Assembly (NCBI GenBank): GCA_037501455.1
Contig: CM074856.1
Coordinates: 14,591,001 to 14,655,000, forward strand
Direction of reading: 5' to 3'
Origin: Lantana camara
Taxonomy: Eukaryota; Streptophyta; Magnoliopsida; Lamiales; Verbenaceae
DNA: 64,000 bases
The first letter of the stretch is position 1. Each line of letters starts with the position of its first letter. Below are positions 27,201 to 37,336 of the stretch, one piece after another. The notes under the pieces were generated by a model. It was not told the DNA's origin. It searched no databases and worked only from the letters and a program-made list of their open reading frames with translations. The position numbers were made by a program, and so were the translations under genes.

Positions 27201-28363
27201 CAATCAAAACCATTGAGAATCGAAGGAGATCAAGAAATTGCCCAAAATTCTTCATTCACGCAATCAGTCCAGAAATTCAAGAAATCATGCTCAAAATTGG
27301 AAATAAAAGGCTGAAAATGACTAATATTGTATGTACATAACATATCCAAGCTTACCTTGTGGATTAATGGAAGTTTGGAAGGAGATTTGAGCTTGAATCT
27401 CATGGCCAAGCTTGAGTTACGGGAGAGACTGGGGAGCAGAAAGTGTTTGAGATATTTTCAGTGAGTGGGGAGGGTTATCTCGGTTTGGGGGGTTAATGGA
27501 TGAATAGAGGGTTGAGTTAGGGTTCCATAGCATCCAACCATAGTTAATTTGGTCAAGGTTTGAGCAAGATATGGTCATTTTAGTGCAACAAGGTCAGTTT
27601 GGTCGCCGTCTCATTTCTCGGTTGAATTTCGGAGGTTCAAATGACTTAGGAAAAATATAAGGCTAAGTTTACTAAACTCGAATTTTCGTTACGAGTTTAG
27701 CGGAGTTGACGGAACTCGAATCCGAGTTCCCGAGCTCAAGATATTAAATACGGAACCAAGGGTACGCTAAGCGCTCGTTAGCCCCCGACTTGGATTCCAA
27801 AATTCAAATTAAATCCGTTAACATATCAAATGAATTCGAAAATACAAAACGAACATATATTCATAAACAAGACACGTATAAGTTCAACATATTAAATTTG
27901 CACGAAATTCTGGTATCAAATTAAATAGAAACGAGGCACGTAAATGTCATTCATACGTAAAGAAACAATAAAATTCATAATATTAACAAATAATAAACAA
28001 TTAAATGCATAAATAATATATTATAATTAATAATGCATGTATATATATATATATATATATATACATATATTTTATATAACATGCATGCATAAATTCATGC
28101 ACACGTACACCAATATATATATATATTTATATTATATAAATATTCAATATTAGCTTCATAGAAATAATATATGCGTAAATATATATATGTATTTATTATT
28201 CATATTATTAAAATAAAATAATTAACATTTAATACATTTAAAATAAAATTAAATATGTAAAACACGTATAAATAACTAATCACATAATCAAATAATTTAA
28301 TTGCGCAAGTTTAGAAACAAATATGACATATTAATAAAATTGAAAAAAAACCGGGGCGTTACA
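24207..28363 (-). repeat. LARD LTR, left copy (3' LTR in element sense)
   Basis: About 4157 bp. Contains TTCATAAA-type repeats near 25920-26030, AT dinucleotide runs, ATGCATGC clusters near 26260-26530 and the palindrome pair at 26603-26656. Short open frames here are chance and recur identically in the other LTR. Confidence 0.9.
26603..26656. repeat. Pair of perfect hairpin palindromes in the left LARD LTR
   Basis: In element sense: a 7-bp stem GTGACAC/GTGTCAC with GGGG apex (26603-26620), and a 9-bp stem CCGAGACAC/GTGTCTCGG with the same GGGG apex (26635-26656). Two weaker relatives follow at about 26678 and 26716. The two stems differ by matched changes on both arms. Confidence 0.8.
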
Positions 28364-28420
28364 ATCTCTCCCCCTTAGAAAGAATCCGTCCTCGGATTCA
28401 TTGCACGCTTAAAACCACTA

Positions 28421-28583
28421 ATGAGAGATTCCCCGTCTCTCACAAGCAACAAGGAGAGAGCCCCGTCTCTCGAGCAACAATGAGAGAACCCCGTCTCTCG
28501 CAAGCAAAGAGAGTACCCCGTCTCTCAAACAAAAATAAGAGAAGCCCCGTCTCTTAGAAACAACGAGAGCACCCCGTCTCTCA
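28421..28583 (-). repeat. Six-unit hairpin array beside the LARD polypurine tract
   Basis: Six units about 28 bp apart, each reading on the minus strand GAGAGACGGGGNN followed by CTCTC, i.e. inverted arms around an ACGGGG apex. Five units have GAGAG/CTCTC arms. The fifth unit (near 28536-28556) has AAGAGA/TCTCTT arms, a matched change on both sides. The array lies 58-220 bp from the 3' LTR in element sense. Confidence 0.8.
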
Positions 28584-29193
28584 AAATAAATAAAACAAGG
28601 AAGTCTCCAATACTTCCAAGCAGCACACGCAAAACCAAATTCAAAATCACGCAAGCCACCTCAAGGTAAATATCAAATATCATCCACGTTACTCATCAAT
28701 TACTTCACGTAATTTAACTTGATAAGAAAACAAAGCACATAACAAAGAAATTATTAAATTGAATCTGCATGAATGTATGCTTCATGAATGCTATAAATAC
28801 CGTTCACCGTAGTCACGAAGTTTTAAAATTGTGAGTTGTCGTTGTTCAGTGTATCATCTGTCCAGAAGATAGATTCAGTGCTCAGTTTGTCTTTAACCTC
28901 TTCAGGATACCCCGATGAAACAATTAATGAATCCTTCAGGGATTATACTTCTTAGATCCCTTCTGCCTGGGACTGCTCCCAGTCTCCACCATTCCTCTTA
29001 ATCCTCATTCAGCCAACTCTTTTTACTTATCCAAGCTTGACCTCCCGAATACCCTTAGATCATCCGTTTCGAAGTTAGGTCCCTAGCTACTATCCTACCC
29101 ATATCGGATTTTAGAATACCCTCGAGAATAACTACCCCTGACAACCTTGACGATTCAATCCCTACCTAGAGGTGTAATAGCCAAAGGTGCTTT

Positions 29194-29236
29194 GTCCCAC
29201 ATCGGATTGGAGGTGGGCTTGAAGCCACTTTATAAA
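29194..29236 (+). promoter_or_regulatory. USE + TATA pair in the left TRIM LTR
   Basis: GTCCCACATCG (29194-29204) matches the plant snRNA upstream element RTCCCACATCG. TATAAA is at 29231-29236 after 26 nt (24 nt if counted to TTTATAAA). A TTTT at 29267 would end a Pol III transcript early. Confidence 0.6.
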
Positions 29237-29490
29237 GTGGTGGATCCCCCTCCCCTTGTAGAGGCCTTTTCCTGGGTGGTTCCCTTCGGGGTCTGGTTCC
29301 CACCTAGGAAAAACAAAACCGTGAGGGTGGTTCCCTTCGGGGTCTGGTTCCCATCCAAAGCGGACAATATCGAACGGCGGGTTTTCGGGCTGTTACAAAT
29401 GGTATCAGAGCCGGGGACCCGGATTCGGTGTGCCAGCGAGGACGCTGGGCCCTCTTAAGGGGGGTGGACTGTAATAGCCAAAGGTGCTTT

Positions 29491-29533
29491 GTCCCACATC
29501 GGATTGGAGGTGGGCTTGAAGCCACTTTATAAA
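29491..29533 (+). promoter_or_regulatory. USE + TATA pair in the right TRIM LTR
   Basis: The same two motifs at the same spacing in the second LTR. From here, transcription could run out into LARD sequence. Confidence 0.55.
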
Positions 29534-31882
29534 GTGGTGGATCCCCCTCCCCTTGTAGAGGCCTTTTCCTGGGTGGTTCCCTTCGGGGTCTGGTTCCCAC
29601 CTAGGAAAAACAAAACCGTGAGGGTGGTTCCCTTCGGGGTCTGGTTCCCATCCAAAGCGGACAATATCGAACGGCGGGTTTTCGGGCTGTTACAAGAGGT
29701 ATTCGTCATTAGGATCTACCTTAACACGAATCCTTTTCCATCTTCCGTTCATGGTATCCATTCATTCTCTTTGACCCCTTAAGGTTATATTTGGCATCTA
29801 GCTCCACATTTCTTGAACCGAAGATAAAATGTTCTTGATGCGTTTTGAAGTTTGATGTAAATCCTCCAATGATCATCTTTTCCGATTTGGTTTCTTCTTA
29901 GATTTCCTTCCGAAGTATCGTGGGACTAACCAAAGACTTGATAATGTTGTCATTATTGAACCCCCCCCCCCCCCCTTTTTTTTTTTTTTTTTTTTACTCT
30001 ATTGAATTACTCTTGATTGCCCTCCTTCCATTCTATGCTAGCTTGATTCAACTCTCTCTCTCCCGTCAATTCAGACTTAGGGTTCACAGAAGCTCCCTTA
30101 TAATTTATTATCCCCAGATCCATGTTCTATACATAGGAATATTCTCGAAGCCATTTCCGTCATACCTACTGAGGGACTCCAACCCGAATTGAGTAACTTA
30201 ACTCTCCTCTTAACAACTTAACCATTCAAGCCGCCTTAGTTATCTCTGATCATCACTAATAGGACTCCCAGGTCTTCCTTAATTTGCAATTCCATTATTC
30301 TCACTAAAATATTTCTTCGAGCACCCTTTCAATCGTCAATTTGTTCCTCGGTCGTGCTCTTCCCCTTAAATTTCTGTTGTCCCGGGTTGAACTCCATCGA
30401 TTCTCCTTTTATTGAAACTCTTGATGAGTAAATCCCATTAGGTGGAGTTTAACTGATATAGAAATCAATGATTTGGCCTTTCATCTCCTTCCCTAGTTCT
30501 CTTGATGTCCGAAACTCCTTTCTTAATCTTGTCCGGAACTCTAGTCTCACTTCTCCTTCTAAATTCTTGTTTTCGTTAACCTATCCCTTAATAGAAGTTC
30601 TTATTTCCCAATTTCACCTTCCTTCTAATGTCATCCTATTATTTCTCTTCCTCATAACTCAGATGCGGCTCGGTTGAACTGATACTTGATAGTTGAGGCG
30701 AACGTACTTCCTATCAAGTAAACACTAAAATGCATGTTGGGTTAAAATGGCAATGCATGGGTCACATTTACATCAAGCAATTATACCATACAGTAGCGCA
30801 ACGAAACTAATTAGAAATGCAAGGATAAACATAGGGTCAAAAGAATAAATAATTAATGCAAAATATGATGCACGTGCTATGAATGTTTTGGAACCTGTCA
30901 CCAAGGTGGTAAGCTATTAGCTCGGTAGCTTTTCCTCGTTCCTCCAATCCCGAGGTTACTTTGACTTGGTGGTTATCGCTTGCCTTTCCCACGGTCTTCA
31001 AGTTTCCCATGAGTCTTTTTGCATCACTTGTATCTTCCACTATCCGAGATTGCAATTTCTTAATCCTTAATTCTTCCACGTCCACAGAATTAGTATCCAA
31101 ACTTCTCCTCGAAATTCGACCTTCACATCTAATCGTTACCTCGATCAAGAATTCCGCGCTTATCCTTTGTGAATTTAATTCATCTCCAATTGCTTATACT
31201 TGACCGCATGATTTCCTCTCTTTACCGTTTCCATTTGTTGCTCCATATCTTCCATGATCCAAATCCGGGACCAATATATCTTCAAGGTTTTGTTCCCTTC
31301 ATTTCTTAGGTTGCGAGATCCTGTTGAATCCAATTAATGCACTTCAGGTAGTGGATTCATATAAGTTATTCTTCTGAGTCACAACCATCCATTGATTAAC
31401 TCCTATTCCTATTACCCCAAATGTTCCTCTGCCATCGCATCGCCAAGGTCGAACCTCCCATTCTGAATCCCAACCGTTAATTGCAACTCAGTCTACAAAG
31501 CCACACAACTAGCATTCTCCACACTCCTCCCCGGGCATCCTTCCTATCTTCCGTGCCTCCGAAGGAATTGTAATAGATTGTTATGATCATAGAACTTGGC
31601 CGTGGTTTGATATCATCTTTATAACCTGGAAATCATAACTCTTTTCAAGAATGGATGCATGCGATTAGTGCATGCTCATGGCACATATTCAATACGAAAG
31701 ACAAGAATCCATATAAAATGCAACAAGTAATTCAACAAAATTCTTAAGGAAACCAAATTCCATATTCAAGATCGATGCAATGCATACAATATCACATAGT
31801 CCCTATGCCGTTCGACTTAGACTGACTCCAACACGACTCAAGAACACCGGTTTTGCAACCGGGCTCTGATACCACTTAAGGA

Positions 31883-34800
31883 TGTAGCACCCCGCACGTG
31901 AGGCACCACATCCCCCGCACTATGGCTCAACACGAGTAACGAAACAACTAATCCGCACCCATATCAAACCATAGCGAACGAGAGACAAACATAAAGACCT
32001 TCCTATGCCAGGCGGAGCTAGACCCTGCAACGAATACCAATTCACAAAGTAAAAAAAAAACATAGCAAAGCCAGAGTTCAATCATATCAGCCATAACCAG
32101 AATTGGGCTCTTCAGGCCTCTTTTAAACTCATAATTACAGTCCAATAAAACAATTCAATTATGATTACATAATTATTCAAGTTCATGATACCATAGAATC
32201 GATACAGACATAAATTCAATACATGAGTGAGTGCAAAGACTCTCATAACCTAACCCGACCAACTTAAAACTCCAACACCTCCTCCTAGCCCGAAACTCCA
32301 AAGATCAACCCTGCACACTAAAAGATTGGGGAGGGAGAGGGGTCAGTCTCTAGAAGACTGAGTGAGCAGGAGCGATACATATATATATAAAACATGCACA
32401 TGCAAGTCATAAATCCCGAGCAAGGTTTTATTTGAATTTAGTTCCCGAAAAGGGCAAGAAGATAGATAGACAATGCTCGACCTTTACGACTAATTCATAT
32501 TAAATTCATTACATTCATAAATCATACATAATTATAAGGCTCGGCGAGTGAGCGTGCACAATCTCCAACCAAACTCCGACCGTGTACGACAAATATCATT
32601 AATATATTGATTAAGCGATCATGCAATATATCATAATACACACAGACCATAAATCATAACATAACATATGCATTTGGGCAATCCGTGTCCCGGCCTTCCC
32701 GCACGGTGCATAATTCTATCAAAACATATACATAAGAAGAGGCATAAATCCTAACCAACCTTCTTCCTCCGGGTGGTGGACGGGTTAGCAAGACCCGACC
32801 ACCTCAGACAATGGCCAATGGGGTTTCATGACTCCCCCAAAGGCACTCAGCTCCCATTCCCCGCTAAATCTCCTAGCGATGGCCGGTATCACCGTAGTTT
32901 GGTTGGAACTAGTATATGGGATCCCCGTCAGCCCTGGCTTCCTCGGTTAGCCACATATACTAAGTCCCGGGGCCCGTTCAGTCATAAATAAGAAATGTGA
33001 CTCGCCAAAACATATCAATTCATAAGTACATATCATAATTCATAAATCATTTGAAAAGGGTTTACTCGATCAATACATACTATAAGAAATCATACCTTAC
33101 CGTGTAAATCGGCATATGCTATATACGTACCTCTCCGTGTCATCCTAATCCGTAGCTAGCATGAAGACACACGGTTTGGAGCATAGCCTCATTACAAAAC
33201 CATTTTTAAGTTATACGCTCATACGCATAATTCAGAAGGATTTACTCGATAACTTCATTTGAAAACCATATATATATAATCATAAGGTTTTGGCCAAAGC
33301 TTTTCACATAAGGGTTGTAGGGTTTGTTACATAGCTAAAACAAAAACCACCCTCACCTGAACCGTGAAGTTACAAGAATCGAGCACCAATTGCCCGAACG
33401 ATCAAAAGCTCTCCACCCTGGAGACAAACTGTACAAAAGACCACAAGACGTGTTCGTGAGACTCAAGACTCTTAATGAACCATATATGACGCTCGGCAAT
33501 GCAGTGAATATGACAGGAATGCATAAATGATCATATTATATCAATAAAATGTTCATGTGCACTATTAAGAGATTTAAATCATATAATCATTTATTCGTTC
33601 ATATATTTCATTCAATTTCATAAGTTCATAAATTCATATAAATTTCATAAATTCATAATATTCATAAATTCATAAATTCATATATTCATAACATTCATAA
33701 TGCATATTAATTAATCCATGAATTCAGTTAATAATCATAACACATAATATTCATATTCACATTTAGGAATAAAATAATTAGAACGTTAAATCAATAGTCG
33801 GTAAATTAAATACGAAAAATAGAAATCAACTTAATTTTCAAAATTGAATTAAATCAAATAATAATTGAAATATATAATATAATAAACATATATAATTATA
33901 TAATAAACATATAATATATATATATATATATATACGTACTCTTGCATGCATAAATGTATTTAATATATATATATATAATACATATTTATATACATAATAT
34001 CCTAAACCATGCATGCAAAAATTATATAAGTAATTACATAATATAATATATATATGTATATACATATATCCATGCACGTAGGAAGCATGCATGCACAATT
34101 ACACACATATAATATAATTACTACACATAATACACAAGCCATGCATGCACGAAACAACAACACACACAACACATAAACATATATGCATCAGTTCATGCAT
34201 GCACAACACATACAACACAAATTATTTACAGCAGCAACACAAGCAAACGCAGGCAGAACAGTTCAAGAAAAACGGGGTGACACCCCCGTGTCACCTCCCA
34301 AACCTAGACCGAGACACCCCCGTGTCTCGGTACAGAAATTCCAGCCCACACAGCACCCCCGTTACACGCAGGAAAGAGGAAAAACAACACACCCGTGTCA
34401 CACACCATCGCATCCCCTGTTTTTTTTGACAGAAAAACGCAGCAGCAACTACAGCCTTGTACAAGAAAGAAAGGCAACAAGATCATGCATGAAAAGCTGC
34501 AAGTAATCCTCTAGAATGATCCTATACAGTCACGAAATTAACAGCAACAGAAAGAAGGAAACGCAACAGCTTTTTGACAGCAACAAACGGGTGAAGAACA
34601 GGGCAAAGGTCACGGAAAAACAGGGCAAGAAGCACTCACTTCAACTCCACCTATCCATATCAGTTTAGACCATCAAATACTCATCTAAGAAACACCATTT
34701 CAACGTATGTATCAGTTTCAAACAAGCTCAAACAAGAAATGGAAGCATACGTGACATTCATGGAAGTTTTCTTAAAAGCTCATAAATGATAACTCATTAA

Positions 34801-36039
34801 TATCTCAACTACCAAGAAATCAATGATCATAAATGATATGAGGATGTTAAAACAATCAATATCAAGCTTGGAATCAATCAAAACCATTGAGAATCGAAGG
34901 AGATCAAGAAATTGCCCAAAATTCTTCATTCACGCAATCAGTCCAGAAATTCAAGAAATCATGCTCAAAATTGGAAATAAAAGGCTGAAAATGACTAATA
35001 TTGTATGTACATAACATATCCAAGCTTACCTTGTGGATTAATGGAAGTTTGGAAGGAGATTTGAGCTTGAATCTCATGGCCAAGCTTGAGTTACGGGAGA
35101 GACTGGGGAGCAGAAAGTGTTTGAGATATTTTCAGTGAGTGGGGAGGGTTATCTCGGTTTGGGGGGTTAATGGATGAATAGAGGGTTGAGTTAGGGTTTC
35201 ATAGCATCCAACCATAGTTAATTTGGTCAAGGTTTGAGCAAGATATGGTCATTTTAGTGCAACAAGGTCAGTTTGGTCGCCGTCTCATTTCTCGGTTGAA
35301 TTTCGGAGGTTCAAATGACTTAGGAAAAATATAAGGCTAAGTTTACCAAACTCGAATTTTCGTTACGAGTTTAGCGGAGTTGACGGAACTCGAATCCGAG
35401 TTCCCGAGCTCAAGATATTAAATACGGAACCAAGGGTATGCTAAGCGCTCGTTAGCCCCCGACTTGGATTCCAAAATTCAAATTAAATCCGTTAACATAT
35501 CAAATGAATTCGAAAATACGAAACGAACATATATTCATAAACAAGACACGTATAAGTTCAACATATTAAATTTGCACGAAATTCTGGTATCAAATTAAAT
35601 AGAAACGAGGCACGTAAATGTCATTCATACGTAAAGAAACAATAAAATTCATAATATTAACAAATAATAAACAATTAAATGCATAAATAATATATTATAA
35701 TTAATAATGCATGTATATATATATATATATATATATACATATATTTTATATAACATGCATGCATAAATTCATGCACACGTACACCAATATATATATATAT
35801 ATTTATATTATATAAATATTCAATATTAGCTTCATAGAAATAATATATGCGTAAATATATATATGTATTTATTATTCATATTATTAAAATAAAATAATTA
35901 ACATTTAATACATTTAAAATAAAATTAAATATGTAAAACACGTATAAATAACTAATCACATAATCAAATAATTTAATTGCGCAAGTTTAGAAACAAATAT
36001 GACATATTAATAAAATTGAAAAAAAACCGGGGCGTTACA
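31883..36039 (-). repeat. LARD LTR, right copy (5' LTR in element sense)
   Basis: Near-identical partner of the left LTR. Differences by eye include a shorter AT run near 32383, G to A in the first 110 bp, and single changes near 34658, 35200, 35346 and 35439. Confidence 0.9.
34277..34330. repeat. Same hairpin pair in the right LARD LTR
   Basis: Identical copies at 34277-34294 and 34309-34330, as expected for an LTR pair. Confidence 0.8.
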
Positions 36040-36270
36040 TAAACACATCAGGATCGAGATTGACTCTATGGCTGGATCGAGCTCGTCCAACTACGATCTC
36101 AAGCCGAGTCAGCTTGAGATCGGCTCACTGAACTCGCAAGATGGCTCGACTTGTTTGCAGCCCTACCCCCAACTCCAAGTGGTTGACGGGATTCGAACCC
36201 GAGTTATTGCTCTAAAGAAATAATCTTTCAATCACTTGGACTAACCTTTGTAGATATTTTTATCCTTATA

Positions 36271-36871
36271 ACTTGTTTATTAGTTACAGGGAAATTTTTT
36301 AATATCGTATATGTATTTGAAAATTTTATATTTTTGTTCCTTCAAATTTAAAATTTTGTCTCCTTAATTTTGGATATTTTAATTTTTATCCCCTTTATAT
36401 TAAATTTTGATTCCGTCTCTAACCGGTTATATGGTCTAATACAAGCGGTGGCACCAATATTTGATGTTTACTAAAGTATGAAATTTAAGCAAGAATTGAG
36501 ACAAATGTGCATGTAATGCATTGTATGTTAGGAGTTGGAAATTTATCATAGTTGCTATAATTTAGAAATTGGAGGGGAGCATAGTTGGAAGTTGTAGAAA
36601 TATATTGGTATACAATTACCGAAATAAATCAATAAATAAGAGGATACGACGTTCTCGTTTCCTCCTCTGCAAACCCTAGCCAGATTTTAGATCTACCAAA
36701 AAAAATGATGCAAAGCGTTTTCGATTCCTTTTCCGCAAAATTACTTTCAGATCTCCTACCAAAAAACATAAAAAAAATTGGGTACGAATATCGCTACAAT
36801 TTTTGGGTGGATACTGATATGATTCCTCGGCGGGAGTCAAAACTTTCCTATTGGAGTTGAGAACCAATTTC
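36271..36871. other. AT-rich spacer right of the nest
   Basis: AT-rich text without recognisable gene or clear repeat structure. Confidence 0.4.
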
Positions 36872-37336
36872 ATGATCAGGACAATCGAAGGAGTTGAAGT
36901 GAGAATTGGTTCAGAGACACTAAGTGGCTCCATAAAAAAAACTGATCAGCCGTTCGACTATTTGCATTTTTTCTTGTTTGACAGGCTACGGGAATATTTG
37001 CTTACTCCTAAGGAGTGTGGTAGATTTGTGATCACCGCGAACGCTTTCACTCAACAAAGGGCGGTGTCCGATGTAACCCCAGTTGTTATGGATTTAGACG
37101 TCTGCACCCTGCAAAAGCAGGAGGAGTCGTTTGATGCTGCCAGGGATCGGGCAATCAGGCCAGATATCTTGGTGCCCAAGTATGTGACCTCAATTGCTTA
37201 TGTTTCTCCGCGGCCTGAGATTTTGATTCTTTATCTGAGAGGTCTACGCCCGATTAGCCCAGTGGAAGATGTGGACGAGGCCTTCAAATTGATGAATGTG
37301 TGCAGACTATGTGAGGCCTTCAAATTTGTCCGTTGA
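36872..37336 (+). CDS. Unrecognised 154-residue ORF
   Basis: From ATG at 36872 (MIRTIEGVEVRIG) to TGA at 37334-37336. The composition looks protein-like (FDYLHFFLFDRLREYLLTP; DILVPKYVTSIAYVSPRPE), with no signal peptide, membrane segment or motif that I know. The frame stays open upstream to about 36851 without another ATG, so it may be an exon or a captured gene fragment rather than a whole gene. It lies between the nest of mobile elements and an RNase H relic, which argues for a fragment carried by a transposon. Not identified. Confidence 0.35.
   Translation: MIRTIEGVEVRIGSETLSGSIKKTDQPFDYLHFFLFDRLREYLLTPKECGRFVITANAFTQQRAVSDVTPVVMDLDVCTLQKQEESFDAARDRAIRPDILVPKYVTSIAYVSPRPEILILYLRGLRPISPVEDVDEAFKLMNVCRLCEAFKFVR

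Larger units (their letters stand above)
29173..29694 (+). mobile_element. 522-bp TRIM retrotransposon nested in the LARD (TSD AGAGG)
   Basis: Two 225-bp LTRs (29173-29397 and 29470-29694), identical as far as I can see, start TGTAATAGCC and end GGGCTGTTACA. The gap is only 72 bp: primer site TGGTATCAGAGCC (29400-29412, tRNA-iMet), a short GC-rich spacer, and a polypurine tract AAGGGGGG (29457-29464). AGAGG flanks the unit at 29168-29172 and 29695-29699. Each LTR contains a 51-bp tandem duplication beginning GTGGTTCCCTTCGGGG. Identical LTRs and its position inside a young LARD make it the youngest insertion in the nest. It has no coding capacity, so it must have moved using another element's enzymes. 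Confidence 0.93.
28364..31882 (-). other. Internal domain of the LARD (non-coding)
   Basis: From the polypurine end (28364) to the primer site (31862-31874). It holds the six-hairpin array at 28421-28583, the nested TRIM at 29173-29694, and a homopolymer junction of about 17 C then 20 T near 29960-29993. An open stretch on the sense (minus) strand, about 31148 down to 30837, encodes a charged peptide but lacks an ATG and resembles no retrotransposon protein I know. Confidence 0.75.
24207..36039 (-). mobile_element. 11.8-kb LARD-type LTR retrotransposon, non-coding (TSD TAAAC)
   Basis: Two direct repeats of about 4157 bp (24207-28363 and 31883-36039) enclose 3.5 kb. Plus-strand ends are TGTAGCACCCC and GGGGCGTTACA; TAAAC stands on both sides (24202-24206, 36040-36044). 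On the minus strand the primer-binding site TGGTATCAGAGCC (complement at 31862-31874, 8 nt from the LTR) fits tRNA-iMet, and a polypurine tract CTAAGGGGGAGAGAT abuts the other LTR at 28364. I find no gag, protease, reverse transcriptase, RNase H or integrase reading frame inside. LTRs over 4 kb with a 3.5-kb non-coding core match the large retrotransposon derivatives (LARDs) described in cereals. By eye the LTRs differ by roughly a dozen substitutions plus dinucleotide-run lengths, so the insertion is recent. It depends on a partner element for its proteins; LTR style suggests a Ty3/gypsy chromovirus, which is inference. Confidence 0.92.
22309..36164. mobile_element. Non-autonomous TIR DNA element (about 0.67 kb before later insertions)
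   Basis: The left end AGGGCTACAAACGAGCC and the inverted right end, GGCTCG...GTTTGCAGCCCT, form terminal inverted repeats. The flanks ACCCCCACT (22300-22308) and ACCCCCAACT (36165-36174) look like an 8-10 bp target-site duplication with one indel. The body is rich in GAGCC/GGCTCG and CTTGAGCTTGAG words, a familiar repeat type in plant genomes. Its DNA is now scattered between later insertions. TIR sequence and TSD length fit a hAT- or Mutator-like element; no transposase is present. Confidence 0.6.
22282..36255 (-). mobile_element. tRNA-derived SINE split by a later TIR element (halves 22282-22308 and 36165-36255)
   Basis: Read on the minus strand, the right half (36255 down to 36165) has a tRNA-like head: A-box-like TAGTCCAAGTGATTGAA, B box GGGTTCGAATCCC, then CACTTGGAGTTGGGGG. 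The text continues at 22308 as GGGGGTGTGTATTT plus a poly-A tail. Outer repeats ATTTTTATTCTTGTA (22267-22281) and ATTTTTATCCTTATA (36256-36270) match at 13 of 15 bases and would be the SINE target-site duplication. If right, everything between is insertion into one small SINE. The head alone could be mistaken for a tRNA gene. Confidence 0.6.

Noticed and set aside
28421..28583. CRISPR-like regular repeats
   Set aside because: Units are imperfect hairpins with short A/C linkers in a plant retrotransposon; there are no unique spacers and the host is a eukaryote.
29147..29782. Open frames of about 100 codons repeated at 29147 and 29489
   Set aside because: They lie wholly in the two TRIM LTRs and encode nothing recognisable; the repeat is the LTR pair.
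30837..31148. Possible gag remnant on the LARD sense strand
   Set aside because: No ATG, no zinc knuckle or other retroelement motif; charged composition alone is not enough.
36176..36255. tRNA-like sequence with A-box- and B-box-like parts (minus strand)
   Set aside because: The acceptor and anticodon stems do not form, and the text continues into a SINE body interrupted by the TIR element, so I call it a SINE head, not a tRNA gene.
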